From assembly GCA_964035545.1 (NCBI GenBank), contig OZ037771.1, forward strand, positions 9,350,408 through 9,410,407: a DNA stretch of 60,000 nt, given 5' to 3'. Shown here one piece after another: positions 24,791-37,789 of the stretch. How positions within the stretch are numbered: position 1 is the first letter of the stretch; the number at the start of each line of letters is the position of its first letter. A model generated the notes under the pieces. It was given only the letters and a program-made list of their open reading frames with translations. It did no database searches and was not told the DNA's origin. The position numbers and the translations under genes are program-made. Origin of the DNA: Bugula neritina (Eukaryota > Bryozoa > Gymnolaemata > Cheilostomatida > Bugulidae).

Positions 24791-27350
24791 CTATTCAGAT
24801 TTGGTTTGGGCAGGGGAAAGTTGGCTGTCTTTAGGTAATTTCGTCAAAGAGGCTCGTTGTGTCTGAATCTTTGTCAGTGAATCCTGTGGGGTGTTGGAAG
24901 GTGTGAGAGATTTGTTTAGGAGTTCCTCCACAGGATGTGCTGCCGACAGCCGTAAACTTGCAGTGTTGCTGGCTCCAGACTTCCTCGAGTTATTGATCAT
25001 ATTTCTAGACATCATTATAGCATTTACAATACTTTTAATATCATCAGCAGAGTGAGTGACTGCCTGGCTGCCTGGACCTTTCGAACTACTACCCTCTGAT
25101 GAGTTCGGATAAGACAAAATGTAAATGGGTACAGTCTTCAACTCCGTCTCTTCAATCACATTCTTTTTGGGTTTGGAAACTCCTGGTATCATATCACAAT
25201 TGAAATGAAATATGGTGTGCAACTTTTTTTTAGTAAAATAGAAAGGAATGACTATTAAAAAGCCTGGTAACTAAGGGCGTTTTCGGATTCCCTACGCATA
25301 GGGGTAACTGTAGGCCCTACTCGACCATTCAGTAACCACCACGCTTAAGGTGCAATAATTAGAGTAATTTCACTCTGACATCGGGTCATTTTTTAAGTGA
25401 GTGTAAGCGATAGAATAGGTAGTTACCCCTACGCAGACCCAGGGTACTAATGGCTAATAAATAGTATAGCCTACTCTATAAAAAGCAACCCCATCTATAT
25501 GACACTTGTATGATTATCACATACTTTTACTACTGCAAATGGCGCAGCTTACAGAGAAGACTGCAGCGCACTTTTGTTACTTACTTCTACGCCTTAAGCA
25601 TTTCCCTATCATTGTCAGCACCATAGCAAACGTGAAACCCGCCACACCTATAATCATCCCTGCTGAGTAACGTTCCCAAACCGGGTAGTCCTCATTATCT
25701 CCCCATGCCTTTATTTCTGTTAACGTTTGTGGATATCTCTTAGGTTCATACTTCCATCCTATACCATTCAAATAACTAATTATAATTCTCTTTTAAAAAT
25801 GTATAATTTTGTAACCGGGAAAGCATAAAATAGTTTTGGGCAAATAGCTCAACACTTTTGGTCATGTGCATTGCACTGACATATTTATACTTGTACTAAC
25901 AAAACATGTTATGCTTCAATAATTACTTACTAAAGGGCTAACTCCAAAATAGAAAGAAAAAATTCACTATTACTAATGCATACAAAGAGCAAGATTGCAC
26001 TGAATAGTGCAAGTAAAAGGAAGAAAAAAGCTTTCTTTTCTACAAATTCAACTACAGTAGAAGGAGTAATCTAGAACATACTTTCACTGGCATGTGGTAT
26101 GGGAACACAAAGTTCTGCCACAAACTTATCTATGCCAAAACTCCTGCGGCAAGTGCAGTAGTTATTTTCACATGAAGTGTAGTTGTATATTTTGCAATCT
26201 TCATCAGTTGTACATACAGTGTATGTATTCTGAAAGGAAACAGCGAGACATCATCATTGCGCAATGCATACACACAGTTGCACGCTACACAAGTAATACA
26301 AGTATGTCATCATCTTATATTGTATAAAATTACTTATGAACACAGTAAATTCTAGCTAGCAGTTATAGCATGGGAGTTGTCTGATATTAGATGGCAGTCT
26401 CCTTGGTTCAGACATACAACTTTATACTGTAGAGTATAGACGAACACACAACACATAGCAGCTAAAGTTAAACTCCTTACACATACTACAAAGACAAAGC
26501 AGTGTAGTGCAAGCTAGTCTTACTGTAGCATAGTAACATTTGTTTGATGAGCAACTGAATATCTTGACATTGTATCCATAGCAATCCTCAATAGATCTGC
26601 AGGTAGAGTTCACTGGCTGCTGCAATACTATCAAATATATAGACAATCGTCAAAAGTCTGTTCTACAGATATGAGTGGAAATTTACAGATTTGCTTTTTT
26701 ATGCTGACTATTTGTTTATATTGTTTATTTATTTTAAAGTTTACCTTATGACAACGTAAGTTTTTGAATTAACTGATGTCAGTCACGCTTCATGTTAGAT
26801 TAATAACAACATAAAGGACATCAATAAAAGTTTAATGACAAGTACTACAGCCTAGTATACTATAGCTACTCATACTAGGCTCTAATCACCATACAAGCCT
26901 CAGCTGCTTCTAAAGCATGTGCAGCAAATAAAAATATATATATTTCATCAGATAGTGAATCTGGTGCTTCGTTTTATGTTTTTTTTGTGACATGCATAAA
27001 GCCTGCCAACCACTACAGTTAGTTTTACCAGCTTGTTCAGTTGTAGGCAACATCCAATTATTTTCTAAGATCACAGGCTAAGATTCCACACCCTGATTTT
27101 CATGAAACCGTGAACTTTGAGCACTAGAAGCAATTATTATTTCTCATCTGGTACTGCAAAGCATTGGTGAAGTTGATTGATGCTTACCTTGTAACGGTGG
27201 TAAAAGGGGCACTTCAAAGAAGTTCCAGAGACCAGGAACAACACGTTTGATAGAGCTACTTGTTGTTGATGAGTTGAGAGTTTCCTCACAAAACACAGAG
27301 AAAAACAAGAGTGAGTAGATATACGCTCTTAACATAATTACAAGGAACAT
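24791..27350 (-). CDS. Unrecognised type I membrane protein with two Cys-rich modules
   Basis: Minus-strand exons: 27350-27188 (signal peptide MFLVIMLRAYIYSLLFFSVF, then NSS and Ser/Thr), 26619-26524, 26229-26082, 25758-25585, 25182-24791. The last four join in perfect phase (0, 1, 1). The second and third exons each encode a small module with matching spacing, C-x5-C-x9-C-x4-C and C-x5-C-x7-C-x4-C-x-C, with NST and NYTS glycosylation sites. The fourth encodes a Trp/Pro-rich stalk and one membrane segment (SAGMIIGVAGFTFAMVLTMI) followed by CLRRRSK. The last is a 130-residue Ser/Thr/Lys-rich tail. The first exon ends in phase 1 and does not fit the second directly, so a small exon between 26620 and 27187 is probably missing from my model. 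The modules resemble EB or EGF-like folds only loosely. Ligand and function unknown. Confidence 0.65.
25265..25448. repeat. Possible short inverted-repeat element in an intron
   Basis: TAGGGGTAACT occurs near the left end (25306 region) and its complement AGTTACCCCTA near the right end (25420 region), with CTACGCA next to each. The match is short and the ends are unclear. It could be a decayed MITE. Confidence 0.35.
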
Positions 27351-28404
27351 ATTTATGTATGGGTAGTACCTATGCTTTAACTTTCACTACAAAAATTTAG
27401 AGAATTCAGAATTTATACTGAATTAGTATTGTTACTCGTACATACCACCAAAACAGCACTTGATACTTTTTTTTAACAATTAATAAGATTCTTAGCAACT
27501 TTTTTGATAAAATCCAAGTTATGAGTTTTGTTACCCTAGTCAGTGGTTTTGTCAACTCAAGAAATAATTTATGCAATGTAGAGTGTTTAACTTTAAACCT
27601 GAATCAACTGCTAGAAGCGACTTTCTAATAGTTAGAATATAATTTATAGTTTATCTCTGTTTGCTGGTACCAGTGCTGGTCATTCATGCATCAAAGCTGA
27701 TAAGTCAAGATTTCACTACTCTTCTGCTGAGAACACCTTACTGCTAGGAATTAGCAACTAGATAAAAAAGTTTTACACGCAGACTCACTCATTAAGTAGA
27801 TGTAACAACATCAAAACTGATAAGAGAGTAAAATATGTTGGAATGTTCAGACATGTGTACTTTATTCTACAGGGTATTAACACTAATCCTGCAGTTTTAG
27901 TGGTTTAGTTTATTGTATAGTTAATAAACTATGTTGGCACAGTAAAACCATAATGCAAAAAAACTGTATGCAAGACATAGCTATTTTTGATCCAATATTT
28001 ACAACTCTTGCAAAATGTGCAAATAATAACAAAACTATATATCATTTTATACACTTTATAAAACACCGTTCAGTCAGTGAATAATATTTTATATGAAGTT
28101 GTTATTGCAGAGAGAACAGAGTCTGTAGTAGCTGATACTTCCCTTGAAAATATTTCTCCAACTTTTTTTCTGATCTAAAATTGATTTATAATGAAAAAAC
28201 TGTGAATATAATAGCAACTAGCTGATCTAAAGTGAGTGACATCAATACTATGAAACATGCTTCTCTTTCCACCTAATTTGAGAAAATTATTTGTTTTCGA
28301 AATAAATAATATTAATAAGTTTTTATGAAAAGACTGCATTACACAAACTCGCTCACACACGCACACACACAACACCCAGTTTAAAGAAATAAGAAGCAAG
28401 GAAC
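27351..28404. other. Region between two minus-strand genes; no further gene seen
   Basis: AT-rich DNA that should contain the RanGAP1 3' UTR and the promoter of the Cys-rich membrane protein gene. The minus-strand open frame at 28175-28408 is a fragment overlapping the RanGAP1 end in another frame, with a short CA repeat at 28356-28372. Confidence 0.6.
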
Positions 28405-31400
28405 TCACTTGGTCAAGTAGGAATGTAAGACTTTGCGAGAGGATTCAGAAACATAGTCTTGTTTCACTATGTGTTCTATGAGAGTGAGAGGCCCTGTAAG
28501 ATCCTCTGACGCCACACGAAACTTCTTATTTTCACTCTGCATAATGACAGTAATAAATGTATATAATAACAGTAATAAATGTATATAATAATAGCAATAA
28601 ATGTATATAATAGTAGTAATAACTGTATATAATAGTAGTAATAACTGTATATAACAGTAGTAATAACTGTATATAATAGTAGTAATAACTGTATATAATA
28701 GTAGTAATAACTCTATATAATAGTAGTAATAACTGTATATAATAGTAGTAATAACTGTATATAATAGTAGTAATAACTGTATATAATAGTAGTAATAACT
28801 GTATATAATAGTAGTAATAACTCTATATAATAGTAGTAATAACTGTATATAATAGTAGTAATAACTGTATATAATAGTAGTAATAACTGTATATAATAGT
28901 AGTAATAACTGTATATAATAGTAGTAATAACTGTATATAATAGTAGTAATAACTCTATATAATAGTAGTAATAACTCTATATAATAGTAGTAATAACTGT
29001 ATATAATAGTAGTAATAACTCTATATAATAGTAGTAATAACTCTATATAATAGTAGTAATAACTCTATATAATAGTAGTAATAACTCTATATAATAGTAG
29101 TAATAACTGTATATAATAGTAGTAATAACTGTATATAATAGTAGTAACAACTCTATATAATAGTAGTAATAACTGTATATAATAGTAGTAATAACTCTAT
29201 ATAATAGTAGTAATAACTGTATATAATAGTAGTAATAACTCCATACGATACCTTGATAAGACCGATGTTGACTAATACACTGTTACATAGTATAGAGTCA
29301 GAGGGGTTGTGTGAGGCCAGCAACTTCAATGTGTCATCTGAAACATAATATAATTTGTCATTGATAAAATTTAACAAAAGAATGCAATATAGAATAAAAC
29401 ATAACCTCACACAATAAAACACAACATGAAGGAACATAATAAAAAAAGATGCAACATGTAAAATGGAATATAATACAACACAGTAAAATTTAAAATCACA
29501 TTAGGGCAAGAATATACACTATTACTAGTATATACTGAATAACAGCCACTGGCCAAACTAGAACTACTGTGTGAACAATGGGCAGAAAATAATGGCTCTA
29601 GCTCAATTCGATTTTTCAAATTAAACAAATTGAAAAATAAATACAAGTGAACAAGTATATATCTGGAACTCTATGAGATATGAGAGCAGCACTGAAACCC
29701 ACCACAGAGAGAGCAGATCTTCTGCTTAGTATCAGCTCTATGAGCAGTGTTTAGAGGTGAGCTCATCCTCATACACAGATAGAGGGCTCTGTCAGCCATC
29801 TCCGACACATCCGTAATGGCCGAGAGTTCCCCTTTAGCAAACTCCAGCCACTCAGATCTGCTCAGCCCAGTCATGGCTTCTTGTGTTGGAGATTCTATGA
29901 ACTCTTTAGGGGTGACCTGTAGTAGTCTAAGAGTATGTATACATAGGTACTACGTGTACACTATACACTATATAATTATACAGGTACTAAGTGTACACTA
30001 TACACTGTATATAGAGGTACTACGTGTACGCTGCATACGGTATTACATGTATATATTTATCAAACCACAACAAGACCAGGGAGACATCATCTGTTAAGAG
30101 AGTTAGTAGGTCAGCACATCTACTGGAGTCTAGACTATCACGTAGCCCACAGTATCTACCTGACTATCACGTAGCCCACAACATCTACCTGACTATCACG
30201 TGGCCCACATCATCTACCTGACTATCACGTAGCCCACAACATTTACCTGACTATCACGTAGCCCACATCATCTACCTGACTATCACATAGCCCACAACAT
30301 TTACCTGACTATCACGTAGCCCACATCATCTACCTGACTATCACGTAGCCCACATCATCTACCTGACTATCACGTAGCCCACAACATCTACCTGGAGTTG
30401 AGAAACCGTACCTTGGACTGAGTGGAGCCGTCAGCCTCTACTTCCTCTTCCTCTACTTCCTCTTCCTCTACTTCCTCTTCTACCTCGTCTTCATCTTCAG
30501 TTCCCTCGTCTTCATCAAAACCAGATATTATAGCAGTCCTTCCAGCAGCTTCCAAAGTGGTCATCACCAGCTCTTGCCCTGTTTGAGACCACCACATTAC
30601 AACATATATAGCAGGGTAGATTGTAGTATTGTGTATAAGATGCACAATATGTATTATAACATATACTATAAATCCTGCGTGTTTACTATTAGTCCATACT
30701 CTATCATCAACAATATTTGCAGTAGTATACAGGTGCTTGAAAAGTCAGTTTTTTTAGTGATTTACTAACTCAAAGAGCCACCAATAACCAACCAAGTGGC
30801 TGTTGAAAGGCAGCCAACAAACCTACACCAGGTACGTACATTTTACTAAAACACCATGTTTTTAGACAAGATAAGATGCATGTATGTAACAACCAAGTCA
30901 TTGCCTGCAGTAGTTGGACAATTGGAAGGTTACACATCAAGTAGTTGCTGACACATAAACTATCCTAGCAAGCTTGTTATAGACATCTATATGTCATGTG
31001 TAAGACATCATTGACCATGTGATTGAATATTCTAACTGCAACCTTAACTGGCAGAGAAACTGACACCATCAGTCATTTAAAAGTTGAATCAGTTAGACAA
31101 GTCATTACAACGTCCTAGCCTGTGGCCAGCGCTTAGCCCAAAACCACATCTAACACAGAAAGTTAATACCCAGCCCAAGTAGTTTAGCCTGATTGTTTGC
31201 AACTGAGACTAACCTTCTTCTCCTAGGCAGTTACCATCTAACTGCAAGGTTTCCAATGAAGGGATGAGGGCTGCAGTCTCTGCTATAGCTACAGCTCCTG
31301 CTTTATTTATTTCATTATAGTTGCACATAATCTCCTGTGAAATAGCAATTAGTTAATATAGGAGTCTATGGTAGCAATAGTGAAGATAAAATAAAATTAT

Positions 31401-34400
31401 ATAATAAAGTAATATACTGCACTATAATATAATGTAAATTTCAATATAAGAAAATGATACGTAATATAATAAGGGTCTATCATAACACAATATAAGGATG
31501 CGCAACGTAAAATATGTATTATATAACTTAATCAAATGATGGCAATCCAATATACAGTATATTTTACGTATATAATATGATGACATGCTGTAATACTATA
31601 GTGCAATGATATTAATACACATACAAACAGCTTTTAACAAAAGACATTTCTCTAAATACTTACAGCTAAAATATAACTGAATGTTTAGTAAAGTTACTAT
31701 TCAAAAAAAAGAGCATAACACTAAACTTATATTCTTTTTAGGCTTCATAATATAACATCTGCTAAATAATCAAACTCAGTTTTATGTAGAGAAGAACATA
31801 TTTTAACAATCAACAATTTTTTTCTAGGGTTCTTAGACACCTTTATGCAATTTACTCTAACAACTTAGGATGTCTATACTATAGTATTTCTAAAAAAAGA
31901 AACCAACAGCTAACCTTGAGTTTAGGGTAGCTGTTATCTAGTGCTTTAGCTATAGCCTTTGCACCACCTGTCCGTATCAAACATGACTCTAGGTTGAGTA
32001 TTTCCAACTCTTGGAGCTTGGGCAATGCCTACATAGCATATTACAGTTATTTCACCAAGACAATCAAATCTCCAACCCAAACACAATATATAAGTTTATG
32101 CAATTTCTATAATAATGGCCATGTGTAGAGAGGGAACGATTCATAAATACTCAAATAACTTGTGGCATACCAGAATACAAAATATTGTATAAGTACTAGG
32201 AAATTAGATAATGTTTCAGTTTATTTTTCACACATAATACATTTATTAAGAAGTACAAGACTTGGTAGAGGTGGTGTTATTGATAAGTATGCATGGGTTT
32301 TAAACCCTATATTACACTAGAATGGTTAGGCTGAAAAGATATCAAGCATGTACAGAACTTGCTACCTCCCTTTTAAAAAGTCACCCAAATTGCAGACTTT
32401 TCTCAACAAAGATTAGCACTTAAACAGTGATTTAATGGTACCATAAAAATATTGGAGACATGACCTTAGCCATAGCTCGAGCACCAACACTTGTAAATGT
32501 GTTGTCACAAAGATTGATGTGTTTTAGCCTTGTATTGAGAGCAAATGCTTGAGCTAGAGCGGTTATACCAGGAGGGTTGATACCATTCTGGGGCATAGAA
32601 ACAAATTCCAAGCTACCCATTTTCTAAAAAATAAAATAAACTTGTAGCACCATTAAACTCATGGGCAGCAAACAGTTCTGATAAAAACTATAAGTGATGA
32701 GAACATAGAAAAACTGTGCAATATAAATGATCATTGCCATCATTATCTAGCCAAGTAATATTCAGCAAACGAGCATATACGATACGTATACTTAATAGAA
32801 ATAAAGTATTTGACACATAACTAGATGAATAAAATAGGAACATGCAAATTACTGCAATACTATGTTAGCTTCATTGTGATAGATGGAATAATATTATACA
32901 CTCTATACTAATGTCCAACCTTGAAGACTTCAGAGAGGGCAATAGATCCCTCATTCTCCAGTCTACCTCGACCAGAGACAAATACCTTTAGGGCAAGTGC
33001 CTTACCAGCCTGTTTGCTAGATTGATAGGTTTTTTCAAGAACTTCAGCCAACATCTACCAACATGATAGAAGTGAATTTAGTTGTTGAAAAATAGGCTCT
33101 GAGCAGAACATTTGAGATGCAATGTCGAATAAGTCCTGAGACAACATATTATAAGCAACTGTGTGATGTGAGAAGAGTGTATGCTGACAGAATAGTTTTA
33201 ATTTACTACAGCATTTATTTTATATATAAATAGTTAAACTCCATAAAATGTAAACTCCTCATCAAAACACAGTAAGAAACTGATTAGGCCTAGTACCTTT
33301 CCACCATTTGGTCCAAGACCATTATTATTTAGCCTGAGTTCTTCAAGAGAAAAACAACAAGAATGTTTGAGAAGGTCGGCAATACCCTGCACCCCTATTG
33401 GACCAAATGCATTGTCACTGAGATCTAACTCCACAAGATTAGCTCCTGAAGCCATTATGCCTTTACCAAGGTGTTGCTACAAAATAAATACTATATTAAA
33501 TCAAATACTTACATACTAGTATGGCAGCAGACAACACAGTGTCCAGCACTTCTAAAGCTGATATGTATGTGTCAGAAAGTAAGTTAGAATTAGTTGCAGC
33601 ACCAATAATAGAATAACTATCACATTTACACAGCAATAAAAACTCACACAAGTTTATAGTCATTATCTCTGTGAGAACCCCTGGTGTTTTTTAAACGGCT
33701 AAGGACTTATTCACACTTATAATTACACAGAAATAAGTGCAAGCAAAATATTTAGGGAGAACATTAAAAAACTAATAATAATTAACACAAGTCTAAAGCT
33801 GCAACTCCTACGAAATCCAGTTAAAACCTTCACATTAGTTGAGGCAAATCACCAAAAAATCCTAATTCTGATTTAAATCAAATCTTCTATTACCTGAACA
33901 CAGAGAGTTGTAAGCTCTTAGAGCTTATCACACAATTTAAAACTAGGAGTACATTGATAAAAATTATTTAAAAAAACTTGTTTAACGAGCTTCAACAAAA
34001 TAAAAATAACTAACCAGAGCAGGTGGGATTTCAGTCTTCAGCCGCCCAGTAAACATATCACTCCACTTAGCTCTCTGAAATAGCATTTATTAATTGCAGG
34101 TAATAAAATAAAATATGTGAAAGCATTAATAACATCAAATGATTGAAAATGTCTTTTACTAGCATGAATAAAGCTATCATGTAAGTTGACAGGCCAGAGT
34201 TTGCCCTAATTGCTTCAGTTACCAAATTCAATAATACTGCAAACAAAAAACACATTAAGAGTAAATGAACGTAGAAAATATATAGGTATTCAATGGATAA
34301 CAATATGTATTAAACAACAACAGTATTTTATTCAACTATTTAATTATGTAAGCATTTAAATATTTGATATAAAGATCTATTGGCATACAAGTACTCACTT

Positions 34401-35539
34401 GAAACTCTTTATGATTAGATAATGCATCACCAATTAAATTTGCGGCATCCACACCCATAGTGTTCCCAGATAAGATCAAAACACGCAACTCTTTACAATC
34501 TGCCACAGCTTTTACAATTTCTTGTGCTATATATTAAAAAAATCAATTGTATATGTACCTATAAGCATATAACTAGCAGTATACTCTAAAATTTTTTTAA
34601 CTAACTTTAAAAATTTGTTTAAGACTGTACTGAGTTTTAACAGTATAAGATTATCATTATAACAACATAAATCTAATAACTAACAAGCAGCTAAGTAAAT
34701 TATATTGAATTATGAGACCAAGAACAAATTAATATCAACATAGTCACCCTGTATATTAATATTGCATTTATCATAGATATATTTACATAATAACAACCAT
34801 AATACAACAAAAAGAATAATACTAATACTTATACATATTTTTACCACTACCACTAGGTCTAGTGCAACTTTTTTTTTTAAAAATCAGCAAAAATACTACT
34901 GCTAGTGCTACCACTACCACTACCACTACTACTAGTATAACTATAAGTATCAGTTGACCTTTATTTCTTTTTGATATTATTCTTATTCTACTATTGGTAG
35001 CAGCATCATTAATATTATTATTATTCATATTATAGAATTACTATCACCATGTCTCTAAGTATAACTCTATTAGAATTATAAATAATTCAAATTATAATTA
35101 AGAAGTCATAAAATTAATAATACTTACACTTATAGTTATTACTTATTAGTCTTAGATATACTAATAATAATAGTAATAGTAATACTTATGGGCTATGGCA
35201 GTTATACCAATACTTATAGTTATACTTATACTACTACTAGTACTAGTACTACTACTATTAGCCTACTACTAGTAGTTATTACCTATGGCTATAGGCTATA
35301 AGTATAAGTATAAGCCCTATGATCATAGTTATACTATTACTAATATTATCACTATTATGATTATTAAATAGTAATTATTAATGGCTGTGATTAACGGTTA
35401 CTGTGACAGTAATGAGTAACTGTAATGACTAACCATCGGATCCTTTGTCCATTTTAATAGCATGGCCAGCAAACGACAAAACACCTTCTGAGACACTAGC
35501 ACCTGCCAATTTTGACGTAAGAGTTTCAATTTCTGCCAT
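28405..35539 (-). CDS. RANGAP1: Ran GTPase-activating protein 1 (RanGAP1)
   Basis: Twelve minus-strand exons join in frame to 533 residues (human about 587): 35539-35434, 34526-34399, 34074-34015, 33476-33297, 33054-32920, 32623-32465, 32028-31915, 31334-31214, 30578-30412, 29916-29703, 29337-29252, 28536-28405. It stimulates GTP hydrolysis by Ran on the cytoplasmic side of the nuclear pore. The leucine-rich repeat domain includes the catalytic-arginine block [14 protein letters not shown], then [18 protein letters not shown] and [20 protein letters not shown]. An acidic tract ([20 protein letters not shown]) separates it from the C-terminal domain, which ends with HSYLTK. The SUMO-acceptor consensus is kept as I-K-S-E (Lys490). 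The start MAEIETL was chosen by family alignment; an in-frame ATG lies two codons upstream. It is head-to-head with the kinase gene, 2.25 kb away. Confidence 0.96.
28550..29243. repeat. 22-bp minisatellite, about 31 copies, in RanGAP1 last intron
   Basis: The unit is GTAATAACTGTATATAATAG plus TA, with CTCTA/CTGTA variants. The right end lies 8 bp from the donor of the exon ending at 29252 and the left end 14 bp from the acceptor of the exon starting at 28536, so the array fills nearly the whole 715-bp intron. Confidence 0.96.
29940..30045. repeat. Short tandem repeat of GGTACTACGTGTACAC type, three copies
   Basis: Units AGGTACTACGTGTACACTAT then TATAATTATAC recur with variation, about 24 bp from the acceptor of the RanGAP1 exon at 29916. 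Confidence 0.75.
30118..30396. repeat. 29-bp minisatellite, about 9 copies, next to RanGAP1 donor
   Basis: The unit is CTGACTATCACGTAGCCCAC followed by ATCATCTAC. On the transcribed minus strand each unit carries GTCAGGTAGAT, a donor-like AG/GTAGAT. The array begins about 15 bp downstream of the donor at 30411. Confidence 0.95.
33646..33715 (-). mobile_element. Partial second copy of the SINE
   Basis: Shares the body of the element at 9014-9226 (CACAAGTTTATAGTCA, CTCTGTGAGA, CCTGGTG, GGCTAAGGACTTATTCA) but lacks the tRNA-like head. It lies in a RanGAP1 intron. Confidence 0.75.
34800..35430. repeat. (ACTACT/AGTAAT)n low-complexity DNA in RanGAP1 first intron
   Basis: Dense ACTAC, TAATA and TTATA motifs, for example TACTACTAGTACTAGTACTA near 35230. 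Same type as 15810-16330. The minus-strand frame with a Val/Ala-rich stretch is a by-product. Confidence 0.75.
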
Positions 35540-37789
35540 TACCATATTGTAAATTAAACACAATGATAAAAAAAAACTTTGATTTTGCTTATCTTCCAAG
35601 TTTCTGGTGCTTTCTAAAAAAACCAATATGAATGTCGTTATCAAATTGAAAATGAATGGCGAGCAATTGACATAACGGAAATGTTCTCTAGACAGAGAAC
35701 CTAATATATTTTACCCAGATCTCACGCTTAGCCCTATTTGCCATTAATCCTAACGACTATACTACTTTTTCGAATAGATTAGACTTGTGACCCCGGATTG
35801 TTGGTAGGTTACTATTAAAGTGCATAAGCTGCATCTACTGCGTTAGAAATAAATTTATACCACGCCCACTTTTCGAGTCGCATCATAACCTTTTTAAAAA
35901 TTAATCGTCATAGTTAAACAGACATAATCGTAATGTCCAATGATAAATATAATTAATACAATTAATTGTATTTTTATATGTTAGTAATACGCATAGCCTG
36001 GATAAAAATATTAACGCACTCGGTTTTACAAGTTACAAGCAGTACTTCACGTTAGATCTGTTTATCAGCGTTTGTAAATACATAAATTTAAAACTACTTT
36101 AATGAACTATAAAATTAGAAAATAATAATTATAATATTAATAATTACTTATAAATATAATAGTTATACTTATGCTTATACTTATAGTATTACTTAATTTA
36201 AGACTAATAAACAATATGAATAGGCATAGTAATATTAGCATTACCAATATTAATAGACCATAGTTAATGTGATACTAATTCAGTAATTGTTATATTAAAT
36301 TTAATAGTGATAGACTAATAGTAATAGTAATACTAATACTAATAGTAATAGTAATAGTAATACTAATACTTATACTAATACTTATAGTAATAGTAATACT
36401 AATGGTAATAGTATTACTGTAATAGCTACTACGAATAAATTTAATACTGTTTAAATTAAAAATATAGTCATAGATATACTCATATTGTAGTTATTAATTA
36501 CACAAATATGTAGATCTGAATATAAAAATAAAATTAAATGTTATTACTGATAGTGATACTATTAGTATTACTAATAATTTAATTTAAAGTTTAGGTTTAT
36601 AATTATACTAATACTATACAATGAAAACTAAGTTAAAATGATAATAAAACCATGTTAAGTTTAAAATTAATATTCATTTCCATATTCCTTATTATATTGA
36701 GTTTGATATTCATATTGATAGTCATAATCATCATGATCATACTTTAATATGATTGTAAAGTTATATTATATAAATTTTAATAAAATCATAATTAATTAAT
36801 TTCGTAATCATTATAGTTATATAATTATACCTCAAGCTTAGGTTTATATTTTTTATAATAATGAATTTAAAGCTATACTTGAAGTTTAAGTAATAAAGGT
36901 AATAAACTACCACTATGTCTAATTAAATAAAACGATGAAGAATCGTAATACTGACTTCGAGTCTAGTAGTACTAGTGTTACTAATAGTAATCAACAGCAG
37001 TAACTCACAAAAGAGCTAAGAATAAGATTACCTATTGACCCTTGAGGAGTGAACTTGAGCTTGATTTTAGCTGTAAACTGTAGAGTGTAGACTAAATTTT
37101 AAGCTAGTAGTCAAATTCGTCAATGCTGAAATGTAAGTAAAATTTGCACAGAAGTCAACACTTTACTTCAACTTGAACTAAATAAATGACAGTTATTAAG
37201 CTCACCACTGAAGGCCACTCAATTAGTCACTGTGACACCGGCCGACATATTTTGCAACAGGTGATTAAAGTGAGATTGAGACTTGCAGCCACCAACCAGT
37301 ATTTCAGTAACATTTGGCTTTGCTGTGTAGCTGAGTCTTACAAGTTATGTAACTGTAGTAGTGTAATCACTAATAAAATTGACTGACTGTGTTTGAGTTA
37401 CTTTGAATTTAATAATTACTATTAGTACTCTACATTAATTTTCAAACTGATATTAAGAATACAATAATAGTAGTATAATAATATAAAATTAATCTTTTAA
37501 ACTGTCAGTAAACCAAAATAAATAATAACACCCACTGACAATGGTAAGCCAAAATAAAATATAGTAACTTTTATTGCATTTTTTTCATAGTGATATTTTG
37601 TATCACAATGTAGTAAACCTACTGAGTCACCTAGTGATGCTGTGATACTGATAGGCTGCTTGCTTGGTAAGATTTAGTCTATTGCACTTAAGTTACTGGT
37701 TTGTTTGGCGGATCAGTTTTAACTAGGCTTTTAGTTGACTGTATAATATATTTATATGATATAAGAGTTTTAAAATAATAAATCTAGCA
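35540..37789. promoter_or_regulatory. Divergent intergenic region between RanGAP1 and the diacylglycerol kinase gene
   Basis: The two start codons are 2.25 kb apart and face away from each other. 36170-36430 is another TAATAG/TACTTA low-complexity block; the rest is AT-rich. No TATA box or initiator can be assigned with confidence. I see no gene inside. Confidence 0.5.
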
